A stretch of DNA of 64,000 nt from Micromonospora sp. C95 (GTDB lineage Bacteria; Actinomycetota; Actinomycetes; Mycobacteriales; Micromonosporaceae): the NCBI RefSeq assembly GCF_018070465.1, contig NZ_JAGPXT010000005.1:237900-301899 (forward strand), given 5' to 3'. Shown piece by piece: positions 27,110-35,548 of this stretch (its first letter is position 1; every line of letters begins with the position of its first letter). The notes beneath the pieces are model-generated. The model searched no databases, had not been told where the DNA came from, and saw only the letters and a list, made by a program, of their open reading frames with translations. The position numbers and the translations under genes were made by a program.

Positions 27110-27582
27110 CGACGGACCACCCCAGCCGAGCGACCTGACCAGGCACGAGACGCCGAAGGACCGCCCGCCATCGCTGGCACGTCGGGCCGATCAGCGGCGC
27201 GGATCAGGCCGGCCGGCATCAGGAACAGCTCGCGGCGCTCGACCGCGTCGCCCCGGGCATCGATCTCGTAGCACTCGATCCAGGTCCAGCCGTCATAGGT
27301 GCTCCGGTCGGTGCGGTGTCGGATGACCCGGACCGTGATCGGGCGGACGAACTGCGGGGACGCCGCGCGGGTCAGCAGCAGCAGTTCCCCCGGCACTATC
27401 GAACCGACGCGCTCTCCCGGCTCGGGGCCTCGGCGCCGATGCGGCCCGACGGCATCCCGCCCGTCCTCGGCGGCACCTCGCCGGCCAGCGACGTCACCTC
27501 GCCGGCCACCGAACTCGCCTCGCCGGTTAGCGTCTCCACTTCGCTGGACGGCCGGCGGCTGGTTCACGGTGCGCTCCGGCAC
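27106..27582 (-). CDS. Conserved hypothetical protein, partner of the CxxC gene
   Basis: A 158-aa protein with GTG start at 27582 behind an excellent ribosome site (AAGGAGGTGA). Residues 1-65 are Arg/Gly-rich and low-complexity. Residues 65-130 form a conserved beta-rich domain (GELLLLTRAASPQFVRPITV, then WTWIECYEIDARGDAVERR and LFLMPAGL). The pattern is familiar from Micromonosporaceae genomes but has no known function. It overlaps the following gene by 4 nt. Confidence 0.65.
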   Translation of the reverse strand: MPERTVNQPPAVQRSGDANRRGEFGGRRGDVAGRRGAAEDGRDAVGPHRRRGPEPGERVGSIVPGELLLLTRAASPQFVRPITVRVIRHRTDRSTYDGWTWIECYEIDARGDAVERRELFLMPAGLIRAADRPDVPAMAGGPSASRAWSGRSAGVVRR

Positions 27583-28015
27583 AGGTCACCTCCTTCCGTT
27601 ATCGGCAGGGAACGCCCGCGCCGCCGCTGGTTCGTCGGCTGAGTCGTCTGTGCTCTCAGCTCGACAGGCCGCGCAGGGGCATCTACCTGGTTCCTCGCCG
27701 GCCCTCAACGGCGGCGATGAGCGAGCCCGCCCACCAGCGCCAACCCTGCTCGGCGGCACCGCCCGGCCGCTATCCGACGGCACCGACCGGCCCGACGCCA
27801 CCGACCCGCCCCGACGCCACCGTCGATTAGTGGATGGGGGCCGCCGTGGTTGCTCGCCCGACGGCGGCCCCCCGATGTCACGACCGCCGGGTCAAGGGGG
27901 ATGAACCTCCACCGGCCGCGCCATCGACACCCCCAACTTGCCGCACGTAACGAGACAACTACATGGCGTGTGGGTATGGTCGGCGGATATTCGAGACGTC
28001 CGATGGGAGGCGGCC
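27583..28015. other. Intergenic region between divergent gene pairs
   Basis: This 433-nt gap should hold divergent promoters for the hypothetical pair (minus) and the HTH gene (plus). The first 15 nt carry the ribosome site of the minus-strand gene. An ORF on the minus strand (27586-27801, 71 codons, Arg/Ser/Pro-rich) lacks a ribosome site or family features and is not called. No clear promoter hexamers were found. Confidence 0.4.
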
Positions 28016-28783
28016 ATGAACGACGCGCTGCGGGTGGCGCTGCGGGACACCGGGCACACGATCGAGTCGCTCGCGGAACGCGTCGGCGTCGACCCGAAGA
28101 CGGTCAGTCGGTGGTTGCTCGAAGATCGGATCCCGCATGCCCGGCACCGCCTCACGGCGGCAGATGCGCTCCAGAAGAATGTCTCGGACATTTGGCCGGA
28201 CATTTCGCGACGTCGGGCGCTGGTCTGGTTCCGCCCCTGGCAGGAGATCGAGCGCGAGGCGACCACGCTGCGCTGGTTCGAGCCAAACGTCCTACCCGGC
28301 CTGCTCCAGACCGAGGCGTACGCCCGCGCGGTGCTCGCCGGCGGCGGCCTGATCCCGCGCAGCGAGGTGGCACGGTTGGTCGACCACCGGATGTCCCGCC
28401 AGTTGATCCTGCACCGCGAGGAACCGCCCCTGCTCACCGCCGTGCTTGACGAGGCGGTGCTGCGCCGGCCGGTCGGTGGCCCGGCCGTCATGCGCGAGCA
28501 ACTGCTGGCACTCGCCGAGGCGTCGACCCAGCCGCACATCCGGATACATGTGGTGCCGTCCACAGTGGGCGAATACGCTGGGCTGAACGGCCCGTTCATC
28601 ATCGCCACCGCGCCCGATCACCGCATCGCCGGCTACCTGGACAACCAGTTGCAGGGGCAGGTGGTCAGCGAGCAGGCCGAGATCGCGGCGATACTTGCCG
28701 CGTGGGAGAACGTGCGCGGCGAGACACTCTCGCACTGGCAGTCGGTCGACCTGATCAGGGAGGTGGCGGAGTCATGGCAGTGA
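28016..28783 (+). CDS. Helix-turn-helix regulator with DUF5753-type C-terminal domain
   Basis: A 255-aa protein. ATG 28016 follows GGGAGGCGG. Residues 5-60 are an XRE-type HTH (TIESLAERVGVDPKTVSRWL); residues 75-250 match the DUF5753 domain (VLPGLLQTEAYARAVL, then RMSRQLILHRE and PHIRIHVVPSTVGEYAGLNG). In Streptomyces and relatives such regulators are paired with DUF397 proteins, as in the WhiJ/AbaA-like modules that affect development and antibiotic production. The DUF397 gene follows with a 10-nt overlap. The target is unknown. Confidence 0.88.
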   Translation: MNDALRVALRDTGHTIESLAERVGVDPKTVSRWLLEDRIPHARHRLTAADALQKNVSDIWPDISRRRALVWFRPWQEIEREATTLRWFEPNVLPGLLQTEAYARAVLAGGGLIPRSEVARLVDHRMSRQLILHREEPPLLTAVLDEAVLRRPVGGPAVMREQLLALAEASTQPHIRIHVVPSTVGEYAGLNGPFIIATAPDHRIAGYLDNQLQGQVVSEQAEIAAILAAWENVRGETLSHWQSVDLIREVAESWQ

Positions 28784-28980
28784 ACGACACCCCGGCGCTG
28801 GCCGGCGCCCGGTGGCACAAGAGCAGCCGCAGCAGCGGCAACGGTGGCGCCTGTGTCGAGGTCGCCGGCAACCTGCCCGACGTGGTGGGCGTACGCGACT
28901 CGAAGGACCGGACCGGCCCGGCACTGCTGTTCAGCCCGGCCGCCTGGCGCGCCTTCGTCGCCACCGTCGACAAGACCTGA
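28774..28980 (+). CDS. DUF397 protein, partner of the HTH regulator
   Basis: A 68-aa acidic-to-neutral protein with the DUF397 signature: WHKSSRSSGNGGACVEVA, then VGVRDSKD and the C-terminal LLFSPAAWRAFVATV. It overlaps the end of the HTH gene by 10 nt, so the pair is co-translated. DUF397 proteins are thought to modulate the partner regulator in a manner likened to toxin-antitoxin or anti-repressor pairs; the mechanism is not settled. Confidence 0.92.
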   Translation: MAVNDTPALAGARWHKSSRSSGNGGACVEVAGNLPDVVGVRDSKDRTGPALLFSPAAWRAFVATVDKT

Positions 28981-28985
28981 CCACC

Positions 28986-29018
28986 GTCGTACACATGTTC
29001 TATCCACAGGTTGTGGAC
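28986..29018 (+). promoter_or_regulatory. 33-bp composite element, copy 2
   Basis: Reads GTCGTACACATGTTCTATCC then ACAGGTTGTGGAC, matching the minus strand of 2277-2309 at 31 of 33 positions. It includes TCGTACACATGTTCTA (28987-29002), which matches 12 of the 14 defined or degenerate positions of the TCGAAC-N4-GTTCGA-type LexA box, and the inverted pair CTATCCACA / TGTGGAC 3 nt apart. It ends 5 nt before the GTG of the next gene, so a bound protein would block initiation there. Confidence 0.6.
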
Positions 29019-29023
29019 GTCGG

Positions 29024-29581
29024 GTGAGTTACCAGCTCAGCGCGGTAGTCGCGGACGCCGAGCTGCTGCGCGAGGAGACCCGCGAGCTGGATCATGCCGT
29101 GCTCGGCGAGCTGCGGCAGGACTTCGCGTTGCTGCCGGTCACGCCACAGCTCGTGCTGGAGCTGACCGGCACCCCGCCGGACTATCTCACCGACGAGCCC
29201 GGCCCGGCACAGCCGTTCGAGCTGGTCCTCTCCCCCGCGTTGACCGAGGTCCTGGCCCGCTGGTCGGTGCGCGGCCCGGTGGCGTACGTCGAGGCGGAGT
29301 TCGCCGGTGGGGCCGGGCACCAGGCCGCGGCGGTCTGGCTGGCCGGTGCCCTCGCCTGGGGGCCGCGCTTCGACGCGGCGTTCGACGGTCCGCGGCCGGA
29401 GTGGCCGATCAACGCGGCGCTTGTCGAGCTGGGCGTGGAGCCGGGCCGGTGGCTAGACCCCTTCGCTGAGCTGGGGTTACACGTCGAGCGGAGCACCGAG
29501 GGATGGCTCGCGCACGGGCGGCGTGGGCTCAGCGCCGACTACTGGGACGAATTGGCCGACGAATGGGAAGCAAGGCAATAA
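29024..29581 (+). CDS. Hypothetical cytoplasmic protein
   Basis: A 185-aa acidic protein with GTG start at 29024, 5 nt after the 33-bp element; no Shine-Dalgarno sequence is seen, so the message may be leaderless. It begins VSYQLSAVVADAELLREETREL, has several Leu/Val-rich helices and ends in an acidic DYWDELADEWEARQ. No membrane segment, signal peptide or known catalytic motif. It resembles hypothetical proteins found in Micromonospora; function unknown. Confidence 0.6.
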   Translation: MSYQLSAVVADAELLREETRELDHAVLGELRQDFALLPVTPQLVLELTGTPPDYLTDEPGPAQPFELVLSPALTEVLARWSVRGPVAYVEAEFAGGAGHQAAAVWLAGALAWGPRFDAAFDGPRPEWPINAALVELGVEPGRWLDPFAELGLHVERSTEGWLAHGRRGLSADYWDELADEWEARQ

Positions 29582-29620
29582 CCTCAGCGCCCCCGTCACG
29601 TTGGGGACTGGGGGATTCTG

Positions 29621-30151
29621 ATGAAATTGCGACAATTCGGCTTCATCGCCGCACTGCTTCTGGCTGCCTCGGCATCGGGTAGCGGAGTCATGCCACCGGA
29701 CACCATCGCCGTCCGCGAGCCCGTCGCGTCGGTGAGCGTCGTCGATCTCGACGGAGTGGCCGATGTGGACTTCGGTGACTCGGAGAGCGAGCTGACCCGG
29801 CGCGGCATCCTGCGTACCGACGTCGACGCCTGCGGGCCGACGCTGGCCGGGTACGACGAGTTCAGCCCGATCTTCATCGAGGAGCGGCTGGTGCTGCTCT
29901 GGGCCGGCGCCCCGGTCCGCACCCCGGAGGGCATCGCGGCCGGCTCACCCGTCGCCGAGGTCCGGGCGAGCTATCCGACGGTACGCGAACTGCGCGCTCC
30001 ACAGGGGACGTACCGCTTCGACGGCATGCTCGCCGGTGACGGCGACCGCGCGTACCTGTTCCTGCACGACGGCCAGACGGTACGAAAGATCATCGCCGGA
30101 TACGCCGACTGGGCACACCGCCTCTTCGTCGAGGGTCACGCCCCCTGCTGA
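29621..30151 (+). CDS. Hypothetical secreted protein
   Basis: A 176-aa protein with signal peptide MKLRQFGFIAALLLAASAS. Two features stand out in the mature part: VDFGDSESELTRRGIL with a nearby Cys (CGPTLAG), and a C-terminal Cys (GHAPC*) that could pair with it. The region RTPEGIAAGSPVAEVRASYP resembles a stretch in actinobacterial secreted proteins where a threshold-like GxxxxEV pattern recurs. It lies 40 nt after the preceding gene and is convergent with the FG-GAP cluster. Function unknown. Confidence 0.6.
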   Translation: MKLRQFGFIAALLLAASASGSGVMPPDTIAVREPVASVSVVDLDGVADVDFGDSESELTRRGILRTDVDACGPTLAGYDEFSPIFIEERLVLLWAGAPVRTPEGIAAGSPVAEVRASYPTVRELRAPQGTYRFDGMLAGDGDRAYLFLHDGQTVRKIIAGYADWAHRLFVEGHAPC

Positions 30152-30161
30152 CAAGATCAGG

Positions 30162-31817
30162 TCAGTAGTAGAGGCCGCCGGTCTGCGGGGTGGCCAGCCG
30201 GCGGCCGTACCACTTGGGCCAGACGAAGTCGGTACGCATGCTCAGGCCGCTCCACGAGGCGGACTGCGGCACGAGACCGCCGGAGCCGCCGTGGAACAGG
30301 GCGACCGAGCCGGACCCGAAGCCGGCCGAGTCACCGGACACCTCCTCGCCGGGCGAGGTAACCACCGCGTCCAGCGGACCGCTGCCGTTCAGGTTGAGGA
30401 TCGCCACCGCGCCACCGAACCGGTCGGCCCGCTCCGCACCGCCCGGCACGACCGCGTGGTCCTGGTCGAAGCCCTGTGCGCCGGTGCCGGTCAGCCCGGA
30501 GGCCGAACCCTTCAACAGTGCGACAGTGCCCGCCTCGGCCTTCGTGCCGATCGCCTCACCGGGCGCACCCACAAGCACGTCCGCCCGGCCGTCACCGGTC
30601 ACGTCACCCACCGCGAGCGTCGCGCCGAACAGGTCGCCGGCCTCCGCCGAGCCCGGCACCCCCGCCGTACGCTGCGAGAAAAGCTTCACCGAACTGCCGG
30701 ACAGCCCGGTCGAGTTGCCGGGGAAGACGGCGACCATGCCCTCGTTGCCGGTCGGGCTCTGCGCGAACGGCGCTCCGGCAATCACCTCGCCCGACCCGTC
30801 GCCGTTGACATCGCCGATCGCGAGAGCCATGCCCAGGTCCCACACGTAGCTGTCGCTGCGGCCGGTCGCCGCGCGTAGCGCCGCCCCGGTGACCGAGGTG
30901 GCCCCGCTGAGCTTCACGCCGCTCGCCGAGCCCCACATCAGGGTGAGCATGCCGCTGCCCGTCGGCGAGCTGCTCTGGTTCTCCTGCGGTGCCCCGATGA
31001 CCAGGTCGGCGTAGCGGTTGCTGTTGACCTTCCCGATCGCGAGGGTCCACCCGAAGTGGTCACCGCGTTCGGCCGAGCCGGGCACCGCCGACTGGTTCTG
31101 GTGCAGCTGCTGCGCACCGGTCCCGCTGAGGCCACCGACACCGCCGTACAGCACGGTTACCGCGCCAGCCTCCTTGGTGGTGCCGATCGACTCGCCGTAC
31201 GCCCCGATCGCCAGGTCGTCCCGGCCGTCGCCGTTGAGGTCACCGGCGGCCAGCGCCGAACCGAACCAGTCCCCCTGCTCCGAGTCACCAGGCACGCCCG
31301 ACGAACTCTGGCTGAAGTGCTTCGCCGAGCCGATCGCCAGGCCGGTGCTGCTGCCCGAAACCACCCACACTCCGCCGGCGTGCACCTTCGCGGTGGGGTC
31401 GTACTCGGCCAGGTCACCCATTGCCAGGTCGTCGTAGCCGTCCCCGTTGAAGTCACCGGCGGCGAGAACATCACCGAAGCGCACCTCGCCGCCGGCCGAC
31501 GAGATCAGGCTCGTGTAGTAGTCGACGTGCGGTGCCGACGAGTAACGCACCACGACCAGGCCAGCCGGCGACTCGGGCATCGTGTGCTCGAACGGGTCGG
31601 CGGAGACCGCGATGTCGTCGACGCCGTCACCGTCGAAGTCGGACCGGGTCTGCCCGCTTCCCGTGACCGGGGAGACCGTCTTCGCCACCCGGTGCACCTG
31701 AAGGGTGACCCCCTCCCGGGTCACGGACCAGACGTCGGCCGCCGCCCCGGCGGGCGCACCCACCGCCAGGCTGGCCGCCACCGCCACTGCCGACACTCCG
31801 GCAACTCTGCGCCGCAT
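30162..31817 (-). CDS. Secreted FG-GAP repeat (integrin-alpha-like propeller) protein, copy C
   Basis: A 551-aa exported protein, the last of three tandem paralogues. The signal peptide RRRVAGVSAVAVAASLAVGA ends at AGAAA. The mature part is a seven-bladed-propeller type array of FG-GAP repeats, each with a Ca-binding DxDxDG-like loop: DFDGDGVDDIAVSADP, DFNGDGYDDLAMGD, DLNGDGRDDLAIGAYGE, DVNGDGSGEVIAGAP and DVTGDGRADVLVGAPGE. The C-terminus WYGRRLATPQTGGLYY is shared with copy B. Such proteins may mediate adhesion or bind ligands; in bacteria the role is mostly unknown. It lies 57 nt after copy B. Confidence 0.88.
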   Translation of the reverse strand: MRRRVAGVSAVAVAASLAVGAPAGAAADVWSVTREGVTLQVHRVAKTVSPVTGSGQTRSDFDGDGVDDIAVSADPFEHTMPESPAGLVVVRYSSAPHVDYYTSLISSAGGEVRFGDVLAAGDFNGDGYDDLAMGDLAEYDPTAKVHAGGVWVVSGSSTGLAIGSAKHFSQSSSGVPGDSEQGDWFGSALAAGDLNGDGRDDLAIGAYGESIGTTKEAGAVTVLYGGVGGLSGTGAQQLHQNQSAVPGSAERGDHFGWTLAIGKVNSNRYADLVIGAPQENQSSSPTGSGMLTLMWGSASGVKLSGATSVTGAALRAATGRSDSYVWDLGMALAIGDVNGDGSGEVIAGAPFAQSPTGNEGMVAVFPGNSTGLSGSSVKLFSQRTAGVPGSAEAGDLFGATLAVGDVTGDGRADVLVGAPGEAIGTKAEAGTVALLKGSASGLTGTGAQGFDQDHAVVPGGAERADRFGGAVAILNLNGSGPLDAVVTSPGEEVSGDSAGFGSGSVALFHGGSGGLVPQSASWSGLSMRTDFVWPKWYGRRLATPQTGGLYY

Positions 31818-31874
31818 GGAAAGACCCCGTTCTCCTGTACGTGCTGCTCGTCTGTGATCTGGGGGCGGGTGCGC

Positions 31875-33530
31875 TCAGTAGAGATAGCCGCCGCTCTGCG
31901 GGCCGGCGATCCGCATTCCGTACCGTCGCGGCCAGAGCCGATCGGTACGCAGCGACAGGCCGCTCCACGAACCGGCCTGGGCGACCAACCCGGTCGATGA
32001 ACCGTGGAACCGCGAGATGGTGCCCGACGGGTATCCGGCCACGTCGCCCGCAACCTCCTCCCCACTCGACGCGACGACCGCGTCAAGCGGGCCGGTGCCG
32101 TTGAGGTTGAGGATCGCCACCGAGCTACCGAACAGGTCGCCGCGCTCCGCGCCGCCGGGGACGACCGAATGATCCTGGTCGAAGCCCTGCGCCCCGGTGC
32201 CGGTCAGCCCGGACGCGGAGCCCTTCAGCAGTGCGACGGTGCCCGCCCCGGCCTTCGTGCCGATCGCCTCGCCCGGCGCACCCACCAGCACGTCCGCCCG
32301 GCCGTCGCCGGTCACGTCACCGACCGCGAGCGTCCCGCCGAAGCTGTCCTCCTGCTCCGGTGATCCCGGCACTCCCGCCGTACGCTGGCTGATGATCTTC
32401 GCGGCGTCGCGGGACAGGCCACCGCTGCGGCCGGTGAAGACGGCGATGAGGCCCGCGTTGATGGCCGGCGTCTGAGCGCCGGGCGCACCTGCGACCACCT
32501 CGCCGAGTCCGTCGCCGTCGACATCGCCGATCCCCAGAGTCTCGCCGAGATACCAGGCGACGGTGTTTTCGTCGCCCGTCTTCGGGTAGACCGCCGCCCC
32601 GGTGACGGAGGTGGCCCCGCTGAGCTTCACTCCGCTGGCCGAACCCCACATCAGGGTCACCATGCCGGTGCCGTCCCAGGACTGGCCGTCGTTCTCCTGT
32701 GGCGCACCGATGACCAGGTCGGCGTACCTGTTGTTGTTGACCCTCCCGATGGCGACGGTCCGGCCGAAGTGGTCCCGGCGTTCGGCGGAACCCGGCACCG
32801 CCGACTGGTTCTGGTGGAGCTGCTGGGCACCGACGGTGGTCAGGCCACCAACGCCGCCGTAGAGGACGGTGACCGCGCCCGCGTCCTCGACGCTGCCGAT
32901 CGCCTCCCGGAACGCGCCGACCGCCAGGTCGTCGCGGCCGTCACCGTTGATGTCACCGGCCGCGAGCGCCGACCCGAACGAGTCGAGCTCCTCGGCGCCA
33001 CCCGGGACCCCAGCGGAACTCTGGTTGACGTGCTGCACCGAGTCGACCACCAGGCCGGTGCGGCTGCCCGGGATGACCCAGACCCCGCCGGCCCGGGTCT
33101 TGTTGCCGGGGTCCACCTCGTCCATGTCGCCGATCGCCAGGTCGTCGTAGCCGTCGCCGTTGAAGTCGCCAGCCACCAACGCCAGACCGAAACAGTGACA
33201 GCCACCGTCGGGCGGCAGCACCCCGGCGAAGTAGTCGACCTGCGGCGCGGACGAGTAGCGCACCACGACCACGCCGGTCGGATAGTGCGGCAGGTTGTAG
33301 TCGCCCGGGTCACCCGTGACGGCGATGTCGTCGACACCGTCACCGTCGAAGTCCGAACGGGTGGCACCCGTCCCCGTCACCGCGGTGGTGGTCTTCGCCA
33401 CCCGGTGGTACTGAAGGGTGACGCCTTCCCGTTCGAGGGTCCGGAACTCGTCCGCCGCCTGCGCTGGGGCGCTCACCGCCAGGCTGGCCGCCACTGCCAG
33501 CGCCGACACTCCGGCAACTCTCCGCCGCAT
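31875..33530 (-). CDS. Secreted FG-GAP repeat protein, copy B
   Basis: A 551-aa exported protein. ATG 33530 is chosen so that the signal peptide RRRVAGVSALAVAASLAVSA matches copy C; an in-frame ATG at 33557 would add nine residues. The repeat array matches copies A and C blade by blade (DFDGDGVDDIAVTGDP, DFNGDGYDDLAIGDMDE, DINGDGRDDLAVGAF, DVDGDGLGEVVAGAP, DVTGDGRADVLVGAP). An extra CHCF in the second blade is not seen in the others. It starts 30 nt after copy A, so the three genes are one transcription unit. Confidence 0.88.
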   Translation of the reverse strand: MRRRVAGVSALAVAASLAVSAPAQAADEFRTLEREGVTLQYHRVAKTTTAVTGTGATRSDFDGDGVDDIAVTGDPGDYNLPHYPTGVVVVRYSSAPQVDYFAGVLPPDGGCHCFGLALVAGDFNGDGYDDLAIGDMDEVDPGNKTRAGGVWVIPGSRTGLVVDSVQHVNQSSAGVPGGAEELDSFGSALAAGDINGDGRDDLAVGAFREAIGSVEDAGAVTVLYGGVGGLTTVGAQQLHQNQSAVPGSAERRDHFGRTVAIGRVNNNRYADLVIGAPQENDGQSWDGTGMVTLMWGSASGVKLSGATSVTGAAVYPKTGDENTVAWYLGETLGIGDVDGDGLGEVVAGAPGAQTPAINAGLIAVFTGRSGGLSRDAAKIISQRTAGVPGSPEQEDSFGGTLAVGDVTGDGRADVLVGAPGEAIGTKAGAGTVALLKGSASGLTGTGAQGFDQDHSVVPGGAERGDLFGSSVAILNLNGTGPLDAVVASSGEEVAGDVAGYPSGTISRFHGSSTGLVAQAGSWSGLSLRTDRLWPRRYGMRIAGPQSGGYLY

Positions 33531-33560
33531 CCTCAACCTCACCATCTTGGGCCGCACCGG

Positions 33561-35204
33561 CTACCGATGCACCAGGTCCCGGCCGTACCACTCAACGAAT
33601 ATGCGGTCGGTGTTCAGCGACCTCCCGCTCCACGACGTCGACTGCGGGACGAGCCCGCCGGACGCTCCGTGGAACCGCGACAATGTCCCGGAGGCATCCC
33701 CTACCGGGTCACCGGCCACCTCCTCGTCGGGCGACCCCACCACGGCGTCCAGCGGGCCGGTGCCGTTGAGGTTCAGGATCGCCAGCGAGGCGCCGAACCG
33801 GTCGTCGCGTTCCGCCGCACCCGGCACGACCGAGTGGTTCTGGTCGAAACCCTGGGCGCCGCTGGCGGTCAGGCCCGACTTGCTTCCCTTGAGGAGCGCA
33901 ATCGTGCCCGCCTCGGCCTTCGTACCGATCGCCTCGCCCGGCGCACCGATCAGCACGTCGGCCCGGCCGTCGCCGGTCACGTCACCCACCGCGAGCGCTT
34001 CGCCGAACCGGTCCTCGTCCTCCATCGTGCCCGGCACGCCCGGCGTCGCCTGCGTGAACACCTTCACGGCGCTGCTGGAGAGGCCACCGGTGCTGCGGCC
34101 GGTGAAGACCGCGACCAGACCGGCGTTGATGTTCGGCTCCGGGCCCTGGGCGCTCGGCGCTCCGACGACAACCTCGCCCAGACCGTCTCCGTTGACATCG
34201 CCGACCGCGAGCGACCTGCCCAGATACCAGGCGACGGTGAACCGATGGCCGGTCGCGTGGTGGATCGCGGCGCCGGTGACCGAGGTGGCGCCGCTGAGCT
34301 TCACCCCGCTTGCCGATCCCCACATCAGGGTGACCATCCCGCTGCCGGCCGCACTCGAACCGTCGTTCTCGTTGGGCGCGCCGATGACCAGGTCGGCGTA
34401 CTTGTTGTTGTTGACCTTCCCGATCGCCAGAGACCGCCCGAAGAGGTCCCGACGTTCCGCCGTGCCGGGCACCGCGGACTGGTTCTGATGCAGTTGCTGG
34501 GCGCCGCTGGCGGTCAGTCCGTCGACCCCGCCGTAGAGGACGGTGACCGCACCCGCCTCCACCACACTGCCGATCGACTCGCCGGGGGCACCGACGGCCA
34601 GGTCGTCCCGCCCGTCACCGTTGAGGTCGCCCGTGGCCAGGGACAGGCCGAACCTGTCGTGGGCCTCCGAAGCGCCGGGCACACCCGGTGACCCCTGGGC
34701 GAATCGCCGGGTCGAGTCGACCACCAGGCCGGTACTGCTGCCCGGGATGATCCAGACGGCCCCGCCGGGGGCCTTGTTGCTCAGGTCGACCTCGAGTTCG
34801 GCGCCGATCGCCAGATCGTCGAACCCGTCACCGTTGAAGTCACCGGCCGCCAGATCGTTGCCGAAGCCGGAAGCAAGGTAGATCGTCATCGTGCCGATCA
34901 GGTAGTCGATGTGCGGCGCGGACGAGTAACGCACCACGACCGCACCGGACGCGTGGTGGGGTAAAAAGCTGTTGGTGCCGGCCTCGAAAGTTGCCGCGAT
35001 GTCGTCGACCCCGTCCCCGTCGAAGTCGGACCGGGTCGCGCCCGTCCCCTTCATCGGGGTGACCGCCTTCGCCACCCGCTGGTACTGCACCACGACACCG
35101 TCCCGGGTGATGGTCCGGAACTCGCTCGCCGCCTGCGCCGGGACACTCACCGCCAGCCCGGCCAACACCGTCACAACACTCAGCCCGGCAAGCTTCCGCC
35201 GCAT
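33561..35204 (-). CDS. Secreted FG-GAP repeat protein, copy A (first of the cluster)
   Basis: A 547-aa exported protein and the most divergent of the three. The signal peptide RRKLAGLSVVTVLAGLAVSV ends at AQAA. Repeats include DFDGDGVDDIAATFEAG, DFNGDGFDDLAIGAELE, DLNGDGRDDLAVGAPGE, DVNGDGLGEVVVGAP and DVTGDGRADVLIGAPGE. Its C-terminus stops at WYGRDLVHR, about eight residues short of the ending in B and C. The promoter should lie in the 180-nt gap towards tRNA-Ser, where TAGGAT (near 35240) is a possible -10 box. Confidence 0.88.
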   Translation of the reverse strand: MRRKLAGLSVVTVLAGLAVSVPAQAASEFRTITRDGVVVQYQRVAKAVTPMKGTGATRSDFDGDGVDDIAATFEAGTNSFLPHHASGAVVVRYSSAPHIDYLIGTMTIYLASGFGNDLAAGDFNGDGFDDLAIGAELEVDLSNKAPGGAVWIIPGSSTGLVVDSTRRFAQGSPGVPGASEAHDRFGLSLATGDLNGDGRDDLAVGAPGESIGSVVEAGAVTVLYGGVDGLTASGAQQLHQNQSAVPGTAERRDLFGRSLAIGKVNNNKYADLVIGAPNENDGSSAAGSGMVTLMWGSASGVKLSGATSVTGAAIHHATGHRFTVAWYLGRSLAVGDVNGDGLGEVVVGAPSAQGPEPNINAGLVAVFTGRSTGGLSSSAVKVFTQATPGVPGTMEDEDRFGEALAVGDVTGDGRADVLIGAPGEAIGTKAEAGTIALLKGSKSGLTASGAQGFDQNHSVVPGAAERDDRFGASLAILNLNGTGPLDAVVGSPDEEVAGDPVGDASGTLSRFHGASGGLVPQSTSWSGRSLNTDRIFVEWYGRDLVHR

Positions 35205-35333
35205 CGAAAATCCTCACATCCCCGTAGTCGCTCCCACATCCTAGGGATACGTAGATCAAAAACCATGTCCGGTCGGCCAGACACGACAACCCGGACGGGC
35301 GGAAACCGGCAGGCGCGTGAGTCGGAGAAAGCG

Positions 35334-35372
35334 GAACGCCCGGCGCGGTCCTCACGGACCGACCGGGCGTTC
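35334..35372 (-). terminator. Terminator of tRNA-Ser(CGA)
   Basis: Arms GAACGCCCGG (35334-35343) and complement (35363-35372), extended by GGTCC/GGACC near the loop, lie 15 nt after the tRNA 3' end on the minus strand; a short T-containing run CGCTTTCTCC follows. Confidence 0.7.
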
Positions 35373-35386
35373 TCGCTGTCTGAGAG

Positions 35387-35473
35387 CGGTGGCGGAGGGA
35401 TTTGAACCCTCGGAGGGCGTAAACCCTCACACGCTTTCGAGGCGTGCTCCTTAGGCCGCTCGGACACGCCACC
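35387..35473 (-). tRNA. tRNA-Ser (anticodon CGA)
   Basis: An 87-nt class II tRNA on the minus strand. The acceptor arm GGTGGCG (from 35473) pairs with CGCCACC, with G as discriminator (35387). The anticodon loop CTCGAAA places CGA at 35437-35439. A long variable arm and T-loop GTTCAAAT are present. CCA is not encoded. It reads UCG, complementing the GGA tRNA in the same window. Confidence 0.97.
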
Positions 35474-35548
35474 GCCGACGAGGGTACAGGACCACAGGTT
35501 CCGACGCCGAACCGGTCCCGGCCGGGCCGGCCTGGCAGGATCGACGCC

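Noticed and set aside
27586..27801. Possible 71-codon gene in the gap before the HTH regulator
   Set aside because: No ribosome site or recognisable family, and composition typical of random GC-rich frames. Its end abuts the ribosome site of the next gene.
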